A stretch of DNA of 64,000 nucleotides from Methanobacterium formicicum DSM 3637 (GTDB taxonomy: Archaea > Methanobacteriota > Methanobacteria > Methanobacteriales > Methanobacteriaceae): assembly GCF_000302455.1 (NCBI RefSeq), contig NZ_AMPO01000010.1, positions 66,712 to 130,711 on the forward strand. The letters are read 5' to 3'. The notes under the pieces were generated by a model. The model was not told the origin of the DNA. It saw only the letters and a list, made by a program, of their open reading frames with translations, and ran no database searches. A program made the position numbers and the translations under genes. This document shows, one piece after another, positions 37,262 through 52,377 of this stretch; position 1 is the stretch's first letter; every line of letters starts with the position of its first letter.

Positions 37262-37309
37262 GTGAAAACTAAACTGATTAAGGGAAACAGGGTGCTTATC
37301 AGGATATAT

Positions 37310-37996
37310 TTAGTTAATTAAGTCATTTTCTTTCACTATGAATTCCCTCATGATAAATGGACTACCATGGCCAGGATAAACCATATTTACCTCTATTTTT
37401 TCCAATTTTTTAACACTGGAGTGGGCTGCAGTTTCATCATCCATAATAGAATTCAAGGCAGGTTCACTAGTATTGGTTAAAAGATCACCGCAGTATAGAT
37501 CATTGTCTCCAGTCAGGATACCAATTGAACCCCTGGAATGGCCGGGTATATGAATTATTTTTGCATTTAATCCGTAACTTGAAAGATCATAACCATCCTC
37601 CACATCAATATCTGCTTTAAACCAGTCTGATTTGTTTAAACGGATGAATGGTAATGAAAACATGATCCGGGTCAAGAAGTTAACGTCCCTATTGTGTGAC
37701 ATGTTACCTTCCCGGGTCATTCCTGCATCATCTGGATGCATGGCTATAAGAGAACCGTGTTTCTGGCGAAGGTAAGCTGCATTGCCAGTGTGATCCGAAT
37801 CGCCATGGGTGATTATGATAAGTTTCAGATTCCCTTCCTTGCAACCCGCACTTTTCAGTTCTTCTTCCAGACTGGTACGTTTACTGGATGGTCCAGTATC
37901 AATTAAGACAAAACTGGTGTTGATCTTCAGAAGGTAACAGTTAACAGTAGCTATACCACCATAAATCTTCAATTCAATAGTTTTTGTATTGAACAT
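37310..37996 (-). CDS. Metallo-beta-lactamase-fold hydrolase
   Basis: A 228-residue MBL-fold protein. The metal-binding motif is THGDSDHTGNA, so HxDxDH rather than HxHxDH; further ligands are in IIHIPGHSRGS, LYCGDLLTN and VYPGHGSPF. It resembles glyoxalase II and related thioester or lactone hydrolases, and a persulfide dioxygenase-like role cannot be excluded but is unlikely in a strict anaerobe. It is convergent with the preceding small gene and ends 49 bases from it. Confidence 0.88.
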   Translation of the reverse strand: MFNTKTIELKIYGGIATVNCYLLKINTSFVLIDTGPSSKRTSLEEELKSAGCKEGNLKLIIITHGDSDHTGNAAYLRQKHGSLIAMHPDDAGMTREGNMSHNRDVNFLTRIMFSLPFIRLNKSDWFKADIDVEDGYDLSSYGLNAKIIHIPGHSRGSIGILTGDNDLYCGDLLTNTSEPALNSIMDDETAAHSSVKKLEKIEVNMVYPGHGSPFIMREFIVKENDLIN

Positions 37997-38168
37997 TTCA
38001 TTCCCACCATCATTTATTTGGAAACTTCAATCATTTAAAAAAAACTCCTTCAATCGTTTAAAAAAATTTAATCATTTTAAAAAAATAAAATCATTTATGC
38101 TTTTTGAAAAGATCCCTCTTCCGAAAATTAAAAAAAGTAAGAAAAAGAATTAGGGTGGACTTAATATA

Positions 38169-39566
<1,398 letters not shown>

Positions 39567-39776
39567 GTCATATAATTCACTAACTGTGGGTATTATACTA
39601 CTGGTTAGTTTATTTCCTTCCCTGATTTATAGTATTATGATAACATCTAATTTAAGTTATATCTAATTTTTTAAAGATACTATTTCTTCTAAATATCAGT
39701 TCACCTTGGTGATTATTTTTAATCTGCATTGTCATAATTGTGCCATTGTCATAATTGTATATTTTATCTTAATTCA

Positions 39777-40730
39777 TCAATGCATTTTATCAGGATACTT
39801 GGATATTATCTGTGATAAGAATGGAAGTCCGCTGATGGCACCGGGCATCTTCACACAGTATGATGCCACGTAGTTGCCCATGTTGGCTGATCTTTTGATA
39901 CTTTTACCAGTTAAATATCCGTAGAGGAATCCGGTGTTAAATGCATCTCCGGCACCGGTGGTGTCCTGACAATTTACATTGAATGCATCCAAACCATAGA
40001 GTTCATCACCATCAGTAACCGTACACCCATTTTGTCCCTGTTTAACTACCAGTATTTCCAGTCCAAAATCAAGAAGGGCTTTCATTTTCTCCTCTTCTTT
40101 TTCCTGGTGTGGCATTAGTATTTCCAGTTCTTTCTGGTTTAAAAGTAAAATATCAGTTCGCTCCAGTAACTTCTCCAATGTTTTAATGCCTTTTTCTGCG
40201 TAAATCATCCCGGGGTCCATGCTGACGGTTACACTATCTGGAATTGATTCTAAAAACTCTTTTTGAACCTGGATTGATTTGCCTACGAATGAGGTGAGGT
40301 GAATGAGTCGAGTATTGGATATGTATTCCAGGTTGATCTCCTTTGATTGGATGTCATCGTTTACTCCGGGATCAACATATAAAGCTCGTTGACCTTCAAG
40401 GTCCACGAATCCCTGGACAGTTCCACTGCGGCCATTGGATTTTTTTATAACTCCCCCAGTATCAACGCCTTCATTTTCAAGGTTTTCCAGGAGTAACTGC
40501 CCTGGTCTGTCCCGGGCCACTTTGCCTAAAAAACCAGTTGAAAGTCCAAGTCTGGCCAGTCCTATTATGGTATTGGCTGCTGAGCCCCCGCAGCTTTCAT
40601 GAACGTTTGTAATATATGCTTCTTCATCTTCTCCAGCTATCTTATTAACCCGGTATAGTTTGTCCAGGTTCAGTGCTCCAAATCCCACTGCATCCAGTAT
40701 AATGGAAATAACATCACATCCAATTGTCAA
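39777..40730 (-). CDS. PfkB/ribokinase-family sugar or nucleoside kinase
   Basis: A carbohydrate/nucleoside kinase of up to 317 residues: AVGFGALNLDKLYRV at the N-terminus, CGGSAANTIIGLARLG, and the PfkB C-terminal signature QDTTGAGDAFNTGFLYGYL containing the catalytic Asp. Methanogen relatives phosphorylate nucleosides. The TTG at 40730 has no clear ribosome binding site, so the first 13 or so residues are uncertain. It is the last of three soluble proteins following the Eha polyferredoxins and, by the 20-gene eha operon described in Methanothermobacter, could be EhaT; whether it belongs to the complex is doubtful. Confidence 0.85.
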   Translation of the reverse strand: MTIGCDVISIILDAVGFGALNLDKLYRVNKIAGEDEEAYITNVHESCGGSAANTIIGLARLGLSTGFLGKVARDRPGQLLLENLENEGVDTGGVIKKSNGRSGTVQGFVDLEGQRALYVDPGVNDDIQSKEINLEYISNTRLIHLTSFVGKSIQVQKEFLESIPDSVTVSMDPGMIYAEKGIKTLEKLLERTDILLLNQKELEILMPHQEKEEEKMKALLDFGLEILVVKQGQNGCTVTDGDELYGLDAFNVNCQDTTGAGDAFNTGFLYGYLTGKSIKRSANMGNYVASYCVKMPGAISGLPFLSQIISKYPDKMH

Positions 40731-40874
40731 TTTTAATATCTATTTAAATTTTTATATTCTATTTTTATGTTAATTTTTACCTAATCTAATTTTACTTAGT
40801 TTAATCTTATTTTTAATCAATGGTAAAATGTTTTAACCAACGGTAAAATTATTTTTACGAGATTTTTTTAAGTT

Positions 40875-41816
40875 TTAAGGGAATAACTCCTTCAAATGTA
40901 TCTGGTGGTCTCCCAGTTTCCCATCGTAATTACCAGCGGATATCCCCATGACGTCATCATAATCCAGCAGGACTTCGATTCCTATTTTCATGGCTTTTTT
41001 CAGACTTTCAAGGTTTAAACCGTTTAATACTATTTCTGGAATGTAATTAACACCCTCCGGCACCTGGGATTCTCCTCCCAATATGTTCTGCAATGTTGGG
41101 CAATAAGGGTGATTGGTGGTGGGCCCAATCCAGGGGTAGTTGGTTTCAGGCTTTGAAGCTGCAGAACAGATATCAAAAGGAGTGATCACACCTTCAATAC
41201 TTTCAATTGCCTTCAGGGCAGCTCTACCTCCCTCAAGTACTGCTTCTTTACTCCGGGAGTAGTACCAGAAGTTCGCGCCCATAATTCCTTCGGTGTACCC
41301 TAACTTGCGTTCAATGAGAAAGTCGGGTATGGCTATGGGTACCACAATCATGTGCCTACCGTATATTTCTTCTTCCCACTCGTATCCATCACCACAGTGA
41401 CCAACATATTTCATGGTGTCAATATAGCCCGAGGGGTTTATAGATGCATCAAATACAGAGGTGAATGGTTTTACCAGGATGTCCTGCCTTATACGGTAGG
41501 ATAATTCCACCTGAAACTTTTCAATATCCGTGGTGTTGTACCAGAACTGGAGTATTGCTCCTTTTCTATGGTCCGGGGTCTGATCTTCATTTAACCATCC
41601 CTCAACTCCTCCTTCCACCCTACCAATCACGGTTCCAGGGGTGCTGGTAGCATCGTAGGCAGCTCTCTGGAGGGTCAGATCATCATCGGCAGTGACAATA
41701 ACCCTGCAGCAGATACCATTGAAGGCCTCGGCATATGTATCTTCAATTTTACCTATCCTTACTGGATATTTTCCCGCATTTCCAGGTAAATCTCCTTTCC
41801 CTTTTCCAGTGGTCAT
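40875..41816 (-). CDS. Formylmethanofuran:H4MPT formyltransferase paralog (Ftr-like, Eha-linked)
   Basis: A 313-residue Ftr homolog: IEDTYAEAFNGICCRVIVTA, FTSVFDASINPSGY, ANFWYYSRSKEAVLEGG, ITPFDICSAASKPETNY, NHPYCPTLQN and VMGISAGNYDGKLGDHQIHL align in order with the methanogenesis enzyme Ftr. Differences in the first 20 residues (TTGKGKGDLPG extension) and many substitutions mark it as the second, Eha-associated copy rather than the main pathway enzyme. Its start overlaps the HAD gene stop. It may place formyl-transfer chemistry beside the hydrogenase that feeds CO2 reduction. EhaS by gene order, but the letter is not certain. Confidence 0.88.
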   Translation of the reverse strand: MTTGKGKGDLPGNAGKYPVRIGKIEDTYAEAFNGICCRVIVTADDDLTLQRAAYDATSTPGTVIGRVEGGVEGWLNEDQTPDHRKGAILQFWYNTTDIEKFQVELSYRIRQDILVKPFTSVFDASINPSGYIDTMKYVGHCGDGYEWEEEIYGRHMIVVPIAIPDFLIERKLGYTEGIMGANFWYYSRSKEAVLEGGRAALKAIESIEGVITPFDICSAASKPETNYPWIGPTTNHPYCPTLQNILGGESQVPEGVNYIPEIVLNGLNLESLKKAMKIGIEVLLDYDDVMGISAGNYDGKLGDHQIHLKELFP

Positions 41817-42841
41817 TAACCCAGTCCTCCAATTGATTCTCCTCTAACCTCTTTGCGGAACTTACAGCTATCTTCTTTAAGCTCTTCCAAATTGTCTGGG
41901 GTGATTAATTCCAGTCGTGTGTTGGTCTCAGCAAGTTTAAATGCAAGCTGGGGGTTAACTGGATGATCTTGCACTGCTTTTTCAGGATCTTTTTTGAAGG
42001 AGGATGCAAATTCCAGAACCATATCCCTGTCATATCTATTGAACAGATCGGCAAGTATAGATGTTATTGTAGTATTGTCTGATATAACAGCAAGCGATGC
42101 ATTATCAAGTGCGAATTCATTCCCATTAAATGATACTGCGATTCCACCATTATCCCGGGCATATTGGAGCGGTTCTACATCGGTTATACTATCTCCTACA
42201 TACATCAGGTCACATGCCTGGTAATCTTTTTGGGCCATAATATCCAGAACTGCTTCTTTTTTGGCTTCACCACCCACCGGTTTGACTTCAGTTAAGAGTG
42301 AACCAATTTCCATGCCTGGAATTTCTTCACAGAATATGCGTTCCAGGTTATCAAATTCAGGGTTCGAAAGAATTGATAATCGGAATTCTTTTAGTTTATT
42401 CCTATCTTCATCACTTAAGGGGTGGTTGTCCAGATCCAGCTGGGTACAGTAACACCGGTTAAAGGAAAAGTTGGTTAAATCACATAGTGCCCGGATGTAA
42501 TGCTCGTAGCTGGTGCTGACAATGTATGAGGGCATGATAAATTGAAGCAATCCCAGGGTGGCCCTGGCTCCAGGTATCAGAAGAACATTTCGTGATGAAA
42601 ACTCCATCATATTAAGATTAGTAGCACCATATGCTTTTAAAAATGGTAAAATTAGTTTTAAAGTGCTTCCTGCATTATAACCTGGTCTTTTTATCTCATC
42701 TACCAGAATATCATCGTAATGACTTAATATCTGGAAGAACTTTTCCCCATCTTCAATGAAATGACCTGCCATTTCAAAGGCATTGTCATTAACTGTGATG
42801 GGTCCTTCACAATCAGAAACAAAGAATTTTTTACCTAACAA
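41816..42841 (-). CDS. ehaR: Archaeal HAD-superfamily protein of the eha cluster
   Basis: A 341-residue HAD-fold protein. Motif I is FVSDCEGPITVND, with Asp9 as nucleophile and Glu in place of the usual second Asp. Motifs III/IV are seen in GGEAKKEAVLDIM and LMYVGDSITDVEPL. Substrate unknown. It follows the polyferredoxins after a 409-base spacer and overlaps the Ftr-like gene by one base. I name it ehaR from gene order in the 20-gene eha operon and from recollection that this archaeal HAD family carries that name; it is probably not an electron-transfer subunit. Confidence 0.75.
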   Translation of the reverse strand: MLGKKFFVSDCEGPITVNDNAFEMAGHFIEDGEKFFQILSHYDDILVDEIKRPGYNAGSTLKLILPFLKAYGATNLNMMEFSSRNVLLIPGARATLGLLQFIMPSYIVSTSYEHYIRALCDLTNFSFNRCYCTQLDLDNHPLSDEDRNKLKEFRLSILSNPEFDNLERIFCEEIPGMEIGSLLTEVKPVGGEAKKEAVLDIMAQKDYQACDLMYVGDSITDVEPLQYARDNGGIAVSFNGNEFALDNASLAVISDNTTITSILADLFNRYDRDMVLEFASSFKKDPEKAVQDHPVNPQLAFKLAETNTRLELITPDNLEELKEDSCKFRKEVRGESIGGLG

Positions 42842-43250
42842 TCTACATCCTCCTGTGGACGATTAAAATTGAATACATGGTTTTTAGATTATGTGAATGT
42901 TTAAAATATTCACATGTTTAAATTAGTTTATTAAAAGATATTTTATTAAAAGATAGGGTAGGATCATTTTTAAAGATTAACTTTTTTAAAGAGATTTTTT
43001 AATGATTGATTTAGATTGGTCTTATGAGTTAGATTAGTCTATAAATTTTACTAAGTTAATTTTTTTATTCATGGAGTTTTATTTGTTGATTCACTTAGGA
43101 TTAACTTATTTTAGGATTAACCTATTTCAGTTAATGTTTTAGGGATTAACTAGGAGTTAACCTATTTTAAGATTTAACTTATTATTTATGAATTAACCCA
43201 TAAGAAAATAAATGAAGTCTTCAAAAAATATAGACAAGATTTTTTTAAAA
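42842..43250. repeat. Spacer within eha cluster with degenerate GGATTAAC repeats
   Basis: At about 43097-43199 the word (A)GGATTAAC(C/T)TATTTT recurs with drift: AGGATTAACTTATTTT (43097-43112) and AGGATTAACCTATTTC (43113-43128) abut with a 16-base period, then GGGATTAAC, GAGTTAACCTATTTT, GATTTAACTTATT and GAATTAACCC. No coding frame is seen. The region separates the electron-transfer part of eha from its soluble genes and may hold a promoter. Confidence 0.6.
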
Positions 43251-44630
43251 CTAATCTTTATCTGTATGATCCAGTTTAATGGCTCTGGTGGGGCAAATGG
43301 CCTGGCATTCTCCGCATAGAATACATTTATCTTCACTAACTGTGACCTGATCATTTTCCAGGGTCATGGCATCAACCGGGCATTTGTTGACACAGACTCC
43401 ACATTTTTGACAGGCATCGTTGTCAATGAGAACTTCCCCTGAAGATGGGCCGGTAATGTTACGCCTTTTAAATAGAACACGGCCGTCTTCAACCTGGAAA
43501 GATTCTTCTTTAAGTGAAATAGAATTAAATGGGCACGTTCCAACGCATTTACCGCAGTAAACGCAGTCCTCTTTAATATGTACTGGTGAAGGCATTTCCA
43601 GTTCTATACACTCCACTGGACACTCTTTTATACAGGCACTACAACCAATACAAGTATCTTCATCCACCATTATCTCCCGGTGGGGGTTGGTGGCATGTAT
43701 TATTTCTTTAAGATCTTCAATTTCAAGATCTCCTCCAACCAGTGCTTTGATCTGGTCAGTTACCAGGTCAGTGACATCCTGGGTGAATTCATCTTCTTTA
43801 TGACTATAACTTACTTCACGGGTGACTTTATTCAGGATAGAATCTATTTTAACTGTTTCACGGGCTAATTTTTCACTTTCTTTTTCCATTAACTCGGAAA
43901 CAATTTCCATGGTTTTTATTTTCTGGTACCCTTCATATGCCCTTTTACGGGAAGAATAACGTATTGCAGTTGATGGGCAGACATTCATACATTCTTCACA
44001 TCGTGCACAGTAAGATGGGTTGATATAGGGTAGTTTATTCATTTTACCAACATTAATGGCGCCTCTGGAAGGACATACACGGGTACAGGTCATGCAGCCA
44101 ATACATTTTTTCTGGTTTACCACAATGGCCTTTCCACCTACCACTGAGCGGGGCAGGATCTCCCCGTATTTTATGGCTTCAGTGGGACAAACCCGGGAAC
44201 AGTAGCCACAACGCACACATTTATCTTCATCAATTACACTGTGTGCTTCCTCTGTGCCAGTAGAAACAAGGTGAATGGCACCCATTCGGCAGGCGTCCAC
44301 GCATGCTCCGCACTGCCTGCATAGTTTGGTGTTTATGTTGGGAACATTTTCTCTACGAGGTTCATCGAGGGTTGTTTCCATATGTATAGCATCGTAGGGG
44401 CAGACATTTCTACACAGAACACATCCTAAACATTTATCATCAATTTCAATGTGTTTGTCTGTGGGATCTTCACTAACTGCATCCACAGGACAGGCATTAA
44501 TACAGGGCCTTTCAGTGCATATGGTGCACTTATGATGATCAATGTTGTATTCCACTTCCACGTCACGAAGTGGTTTGTAAATCTTTTTAGGTTTATCCGA
44601 TTTTCCAGTTTCATCGGTTGCTGTGGGCAT
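43251..44630 (-). CDS. ehaQ: Eha polyferredoxin, ten [4Fe-4S] motifs
   Basis: A 459-residue polyferredoxin of the Eha hydrogenase. Ten cluster motifs are countable, beginning CTICTERPCINACP and CLGCVLCRNVCP and ending CQKCGVCVNKCP and CILCGECQAICP; a cysteine-free helical stretch separates the sixth from the seventh. This matches the 10[4Fe-4S] polyferredoxin reported for the Methanothermobacter eha operon. Its start is two bases after the stop of the six-cluster polyferredoxin. It should carry electrons from the [NiFe] module to a low-potential ferredoxin. Confidence 0.92.
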   Translation of the reverse strand: MPTATDETGKSDKPKKIYKPLRDVEVEYNIDHHKCTICTERPCINACPVDAVSEDPTDKHIEIDDKCLGCVLCRNVCPYDAIHMETTLDEPRRENVPNINTKLCRQCGACVDACRMGAIHLVSTGTEEAHSVIDEDKCVRCGYCSRVCPTEAIKYGEILPRSVVGGKAIVVNQKKCIGCMTCTRVCPSRGAINVGKMNKLPYINPSYCARCEECMNVCPSTAIRYSSRKRAYEGYQKIKTMEIVSELMEKESEKLARETVKIDSILNKVTREVSYSHKEDEFTQDVTDLVTDQIKALVGGDLEIEDLKEIIHATNPHREIMVDEDTCIGCSACIKECPVECIELEMPSPVHIKEDCVYCGKCVGTCPFNSISLKEESFQVEDGRVLFKRRNITGPSSGEVLIDNDACQKCGVCVNKCPVDAMTLENDQVTVSEDKCILCGECQAICPTRAIKLDHTDKD

Positions 44631-44632
44631 TT

Positions 44633-45670
<1,038 letters not shown>

Positions 45671-45750
45671 GATTCATCAACTGTTTAAAGATTCATTATC
45701 TGTTATAAATTTATATTATCCGTTATAAACTCATTTGATTACTTAAATTG

Positions 45751-46883
<1,133 letters not shown>

Positions 46884-46887
<4 letters not shown>

Positions 46888-47333
46888 TGTTTTTGCCTCC
46901 CTTTGGCTGCTATGGCATCCGGGCCTACTGCTAGAATGGCGGCTAAAATTTCAGAGGGTCTGGGTGGGCATCCGGGTATTTCAGCATCCACTGGTATGAA
47001 ATCGGATACTGGGGCGTATATTTTGCATCCTTCCTGGTTAAAAACATCCCCTGTTAGGGGGCAGTTTCCTATGGCCACCACTACCTTGGGTTCTGGGGCT
47101 TTAGCATAAATTCTTTGCAGGTTCTTTTTCCACTGTTCTGACACGGCCCCGGTTACCAGTATTACATCTGCTTCCCTGGGGTTATTGTGGACGTAGATAC
47201 CGTACTGTTCTAAATCGTAGCGGGGTGATAAGAGTGCCACCACTTCGATGTCACAGCCGTTACATCCTCCAGTGTTAATAAGGCATACGTGAATTGAACT
47301 TTTCCTTACAACATCTTTAAGGGCATCTAACAT
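46884..47333 (-). CDS. ehaN: Eha [NiFe]-hydrogenase small subunit
   Basis: A 149-residue NuoB-like small subunit carrying the proximal [4Fe-4S] cluster. The ligands are in CLINTGGCNGCDIEV (C24 and C27 region), AIGNCPLTGD and EIPGCPPRPSEIL. It overlaps ehaO by four bases and follows ehaM by 14, inside the continuous eha transcript. Length and motifs match Ech/Eha-type small subunits. Confidence 0.97.
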
Positions 47334-47347
47334 TGATTTACCTCGAC

Positions 47348-47797
47348 TTATCTCATTAGATATTCCAGTAAATCTTTCCTACCGTCTTCTAGGGCTTCCT
47401 GGTAAGATTTACCTTCAGTTAATATTTCAGCAGTAATTTTATTCTTAATTTCTTCAGTTTCTTCTTCAGATAATATATTCATTGCATCGGATAACCAGCA
47501 TAATCTCAGATCAGCGTGCAGTTTTTCTTTTATACAGTGATGCTTTGATGATTCATAGCGCGGGTGTAATGCCTCTAAACTGGCCATATCCAACCGTCGG
47601 ATTAATATTTCTTCCAGTTCATCTTCTGAAATTCCCAGTTCCTTGGATATTGGTTCAACTATATCCAGTTTCCAGCGGTAACTTTCAACGATTCGCATCT
47701 TCATGATACGCAGCACATCATCCTCATCCATAGTGGATATGTCACCAGTTTTTCCTGTATCCTCTTTGCTCAAAGGATCACCGTCCTCATAATCCAA
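47348..47797 (-). CDS. ehaM: Eha subunit M (DUF1959, soluble)
   Basis: A 149-residue acidic, helical protein without membrane segments, matching the DUF1959/EhaM family (known from a Methanothermobacter structure). Recognisable parts are MKMRIVESYRWKLDIVEPIS, LEALHPRYESSKHHC and LRLCWLSDAM. It overlaps the end of ehaL by 28 bases. Role within Eha unknown; it is one of the non-conserved hydrophilic subunits. The first 22 residues are low-complexity and the true start might be internal. Confidence 0.85.
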   Translation of the reverse strand: MDYEDGDPLSKEDTGKTGDISTMDEDDVLRIMKMRIVESYRWKLDIVEPISKELGISEDELEEILIRRLDMASLEALHPRYESSKHHCIKEKLHADLRLCWLSDAMNILSEEETEEIKNKITAEILTEGKSYQEALEDGRKDLLEYLMR

Positions 47798-48093
47798 ATG
47801 ATTCCGGCAACTATTATGCCGATAAATGTCTCGTTACGCCCATAACCGGGTCTCATTCCCAGCACCATTGCCAGGAGGAACACACCAATGGTTATGGTTA
47901 TGTATTCTGGTATGAATGTTATTAAAACGCTGTTAAGTGTTAATGTCCAGCCGATTATAGCCAGTACCACGGCCAGGGCATCAAGCTTTCCAATGGCATA
48001 GGGTGCTTTGTATTTCCGATAACTTGCAACCAGTCCCAGCAGGGATCCCAGTACAAAGGAAAGTATGTAAAGTAGGTAAATTGTTTCATTCAT
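47770..48093 (-). CDS. ehaL: Eha membrane subunit L
   Basis: A 107-residue integral membrane protein with four hydrophobic segments (ETIYLLYILSFVLGSLLGLVA, LAVVLAIIGWTLTLNSVLI, ITIGVFLLAMVLG, IGIIVAGIIWIM). It matches the DUF2104/EhaL position between the small membrane subunit K and the soluble subunit M. Its 3' end overlaps ehaM. Confidence 0.82.
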   Translation of the reverse strand: MNETIYLLYILSFVLGSLLGLVASYRKYKAPYAIGKLDALAVVLAIIGWTLTLNSVLITFIPEYITITIGVFLLAMVLGMRPGYGRNETFIGIIVAGIIWIMRTVIL

Positions 48094-48104
48094 TTAATCA
48101 CCAT

Positions 48105-48365
48105 TTAAACAGGGCGGTAAAGGTATATGAAGGCGGCTATGAACACCAGGAGAGTTAGGATCATGGCCCATTTTTCAGCATTCTCTGAAAAGTGAACTGC
48201 TCCTTTTCGGTGAAGTAAGTAGGTGAGAATCATTAAGAGAAAAACTGCTATGGTGAGTGGTAAAACTACAATCCACTGTATAAATGTGGCTAATGCACTG
48301 GCTAAAACAGCACCAAAGGCAGCCAGGGTCATGAGGAACAGTGTGTCTTTTTCTTGCATTTCCAT
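48105..48365 (-). CDS. ehaK: Eha membrane subunit K
   Basis: An 86-residue membrane protein with three helices (LFLMTLAAFGAVLASALATF, VVLPLTIAVFLLMILTYLL, AMILTLLVFIAAFIYLY). No motif beyond hydrophobicity; named by its place in the eha order, 12 bases before ehaL and 117 after ehaJ. Confidence 0.8.
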   Translation of the reverse strand: MEMQEKDTLFLMTLAAFGAVLASALATFIQWIVVLPLTIAVFLLMILTYLLHRKGAVHFSENAEKWAMILTLLVFIAAFIYLYRPV

Positions 48366-48482
48366 TTTTTTGTTTCTCCTGTCAGATGTAGTAGAAATGT
48401 TTTTTTATTAGGTATGATGTTCTATTAGTATTTTAATCTTTATTAGTACTATAATCTCCTCTTAGGTATAGTGGAAGCGCTC

Positions 48483-49352
<870 letters not shown>

Positions 49353-49443
49353 CGATTAGTTAGTCCTAATATTTTGATTACCTGTTATGCGGTTTTATAT
49401 TCTATAAATGGTATTGATATGGTTTAATTTTGCTATAAATGGA

Positions 49444-49659
49444 TTAATATCCTATAAATGGTTCCCGGGTCTTGTCTTCATCATCATCCTTGGGGCCCCT
49501 GGCCATTACCAAGAGTCCAAAGGATAGTATCCCTGCAGGTATGAATATAATGGAAATTCCATAAACCACCCAGCTGGGTGGATTGAACAGGAGTGCATAG
49601 ATTATTCCTGCCACCGAGATTATAAATATTAAAGAACTTGTTACCTTCAGTTTGTCCAT
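49444..49659 (-). CDS. ehaI: Eha membrane subunit I
   Basis: A 71-residue protein with two membrane helices (SLIFIISVAGIIYALLF, WVVYGISIIFIPAGILSFGLL) and an acidic tail (GPKDDDEDKTREP). Named from its position between ehaH and ehaJ. Confidence 0.8.
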   Translation of the reverse strand: MDKLKVTSSLIFIISVAGIIYALLFNPPSWVVYGISIIFIPAGILSFGLLVMARGPKDDDEDKTREPFIGY

Positions 49660-49727
49660 TATTTCACCGGTTCGATTTTTCAGATGAGTTTAACCTCATA
49701 TTTATTATATTTTTGAACATGTCACTT

Positions 49728-51097
<1,370 letters not shown>

Positions 51098-51101
<4 letters not shown>

Positions 51102-51583
51102 TCATCTTCCCTCCTTTTCATGGTGAAATTTAGTGCCACCCATGATGCAATAACAAAGGCCATCATGAGTATGCTGGACTCCAGTACTGTGTCGAATCCT
51201 CTTGAATAGTATAATATTTCATCTATTAATCCACCAGGGGATGAATATATCGATGTACCGAAATAGAGGGTTGTATTACTAACTCCAATTGCAATAGGGG
51301 ATAAATAACCTGTTACCATTCCAGATTTTGCTGAGAACTGGGGGTACTGTGATTTAACAATTCCAGGTTCTGTTAATGGTGATCCCCCACGGTCATAAGG
51401 TGCTAATGGGTCTTGTTCATTGATTTGTAATTGAGGTGCTGGTCTAGGGTACAGTTGGTTGTCGTTTAATCCCATGGGTACCAGAAAACCGGCCAGTAAT
51501 AAAACTCCAAGTATCACTGAGAATAATCGTGGGATTCTCTTGGGATTGGCCAGTGCATTCCACAATCGACCTATACTAATCAT
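51098..51583 (-). CDS. ehaF: Eha membrane subunit F
   Basis: A 161-residue protein (DUF2106-type) with one membrane helix near each end and a central hydrophilic part of about 75 residues rich in Pro and Ser (YPRPAPQLQINEQD; GSPLTEPG), probably facing outside. The C-terminal SSILMMAFVIASWVAL resembles MrpB/E-type tails. It overlaps both neighbours by four bases. Confidence 0.83.
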
Positions 51584-51840
51584 AATTTAGCCCCCACTTC
51601 TTCCAACCTCACTATAGCCCTCAAAAGGATCATGGTAATTATGGTACTTGCTGCAATGTAGGTTACAAGGGCAATTGTGTGGTTATAGGTTAAAAATATG
51701 AGTGAAACACCAACTGCGGCAATTTCTGTGTTCAAGGTTCTAACAAGGGGGTCTTTAACTCCGGGACCTATGGCGGCAGCAACACCTCCAAGGATGGTAA
51801 GTGCCACACCAGTATAGAACCATATGTAAATATCAAGCAA
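51580..51840 (-). CDS. ehaE: Eha membrane subunit E
   Basis: An 86-residue three-helix membrane protein (DUF2107-type), with GGVAAAIGPGVKDPLVRTLN and VSLIFLTYNHTIALVTYIAA, resembling small Mrp antiporter subunits. Four-base overlap with ehaF and eight-base overlap with ehaD indicate coupled translation. Confidence 0.83.
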   Translation of the reverse strand: MLDIYIWFYTGVALTILGGVAAAIGPGVKDPLVRTLNTEIAAVGVSLIFLTYNHTIALVTYIAASTIITMILLRAIVRLEEVGAKL

Positions 51841-52117
51841 GGTTCCCTTCCTCCTGGGATTCTCGATTTTTCTTTCTTACTTCATTTAATTTAATGATTC
51901 CAATCAATAATATGACAGTGGTGATGGGGTCGAATATAGCTGCGGCCATGGCCACGTCCAGGTACTTGGCAGCAACGATCATTCCGATAAACCCACCCTG
52001 AAGAAGCACGAACATGATCACTTTATCCAGTGGTTTTGCAAGGACTATGATCCCGGCAGTTCCAATTAAGGTGAGTGCTGCTGAGACAGTGGTTAAGTTT
52101 ATAAAGTCAAGATACAT
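51833..52117 (-). CDS. ehaD: Eha membrane subunit D
   Basis: A 94-residue three-helix membrane protein (DUF2108-type), with LIGTAGIIVLAKPLDKVIMF and AAAIFDPITTVILLIGIIKL, followed by a charged tail (RKKNRESQEEG). It starts one base after ehaC. Confidence 0.83.
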   Translation of the reverse strand: MYLDFINLTTVSAALTLIGTAGIIVLAKPLDKVIMFVLLQGGFIGMIVAAKYLDVAMAAAIFDPITTVILLIGIIKLNEVRKKNRESQEEGNLA

Positions 52118-52118
52118 T

Positions 52119-52376
52119 TTATTTCACCATGATCTCTTCTTTCACCCTTCCCAGAGAGTAAGCAATGGCATTGGAGCTTAGGGTGGATGTGATAAAGAAT
52201 GCGATAGCTATTATTGCTCCGAAGGGTGTCTGTATGTACAAGGCAATGATTGCAGACATGCTGAAACCAATAACGTTAAGGTAAAGTAAACGTTCTGAAC
52301 GGTTCTGGGCTACCAGTGTGCGCAGTGCCATGAGTACTACTATTATGCCCAATATTTCGATTAACATGATTAGCAC
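52119..52376 (-). CDS. ehaC: Eha membrane subunit C
   Basis: An 85-residue three-helix membrane protein (DUF2109-type) with LIEILGIIVVLMALRTLV, ERLLYLNVIGFSMSAIIALY and FGAIIAIAFFITSTLSSNAI. It begins one base after the ehaB stop. Confidence 0.83.
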   Translation of the reverse strand: MLIMLIEILGIIVVLMALRTLVAQNRSERLLYLNVIGFSMSAIIALYIQTPFGAIIAIAFFITSTLSSNAIAYSLGRVKEEIMVK

Positions 52377-52377
52377 C

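Noticed and set aside
40875..41816. The main methanogenesis formyltransferase ftr
   Set aside because: The N-terminal extension, many substitutions and placement in the eha cluster indicate the second paralog.
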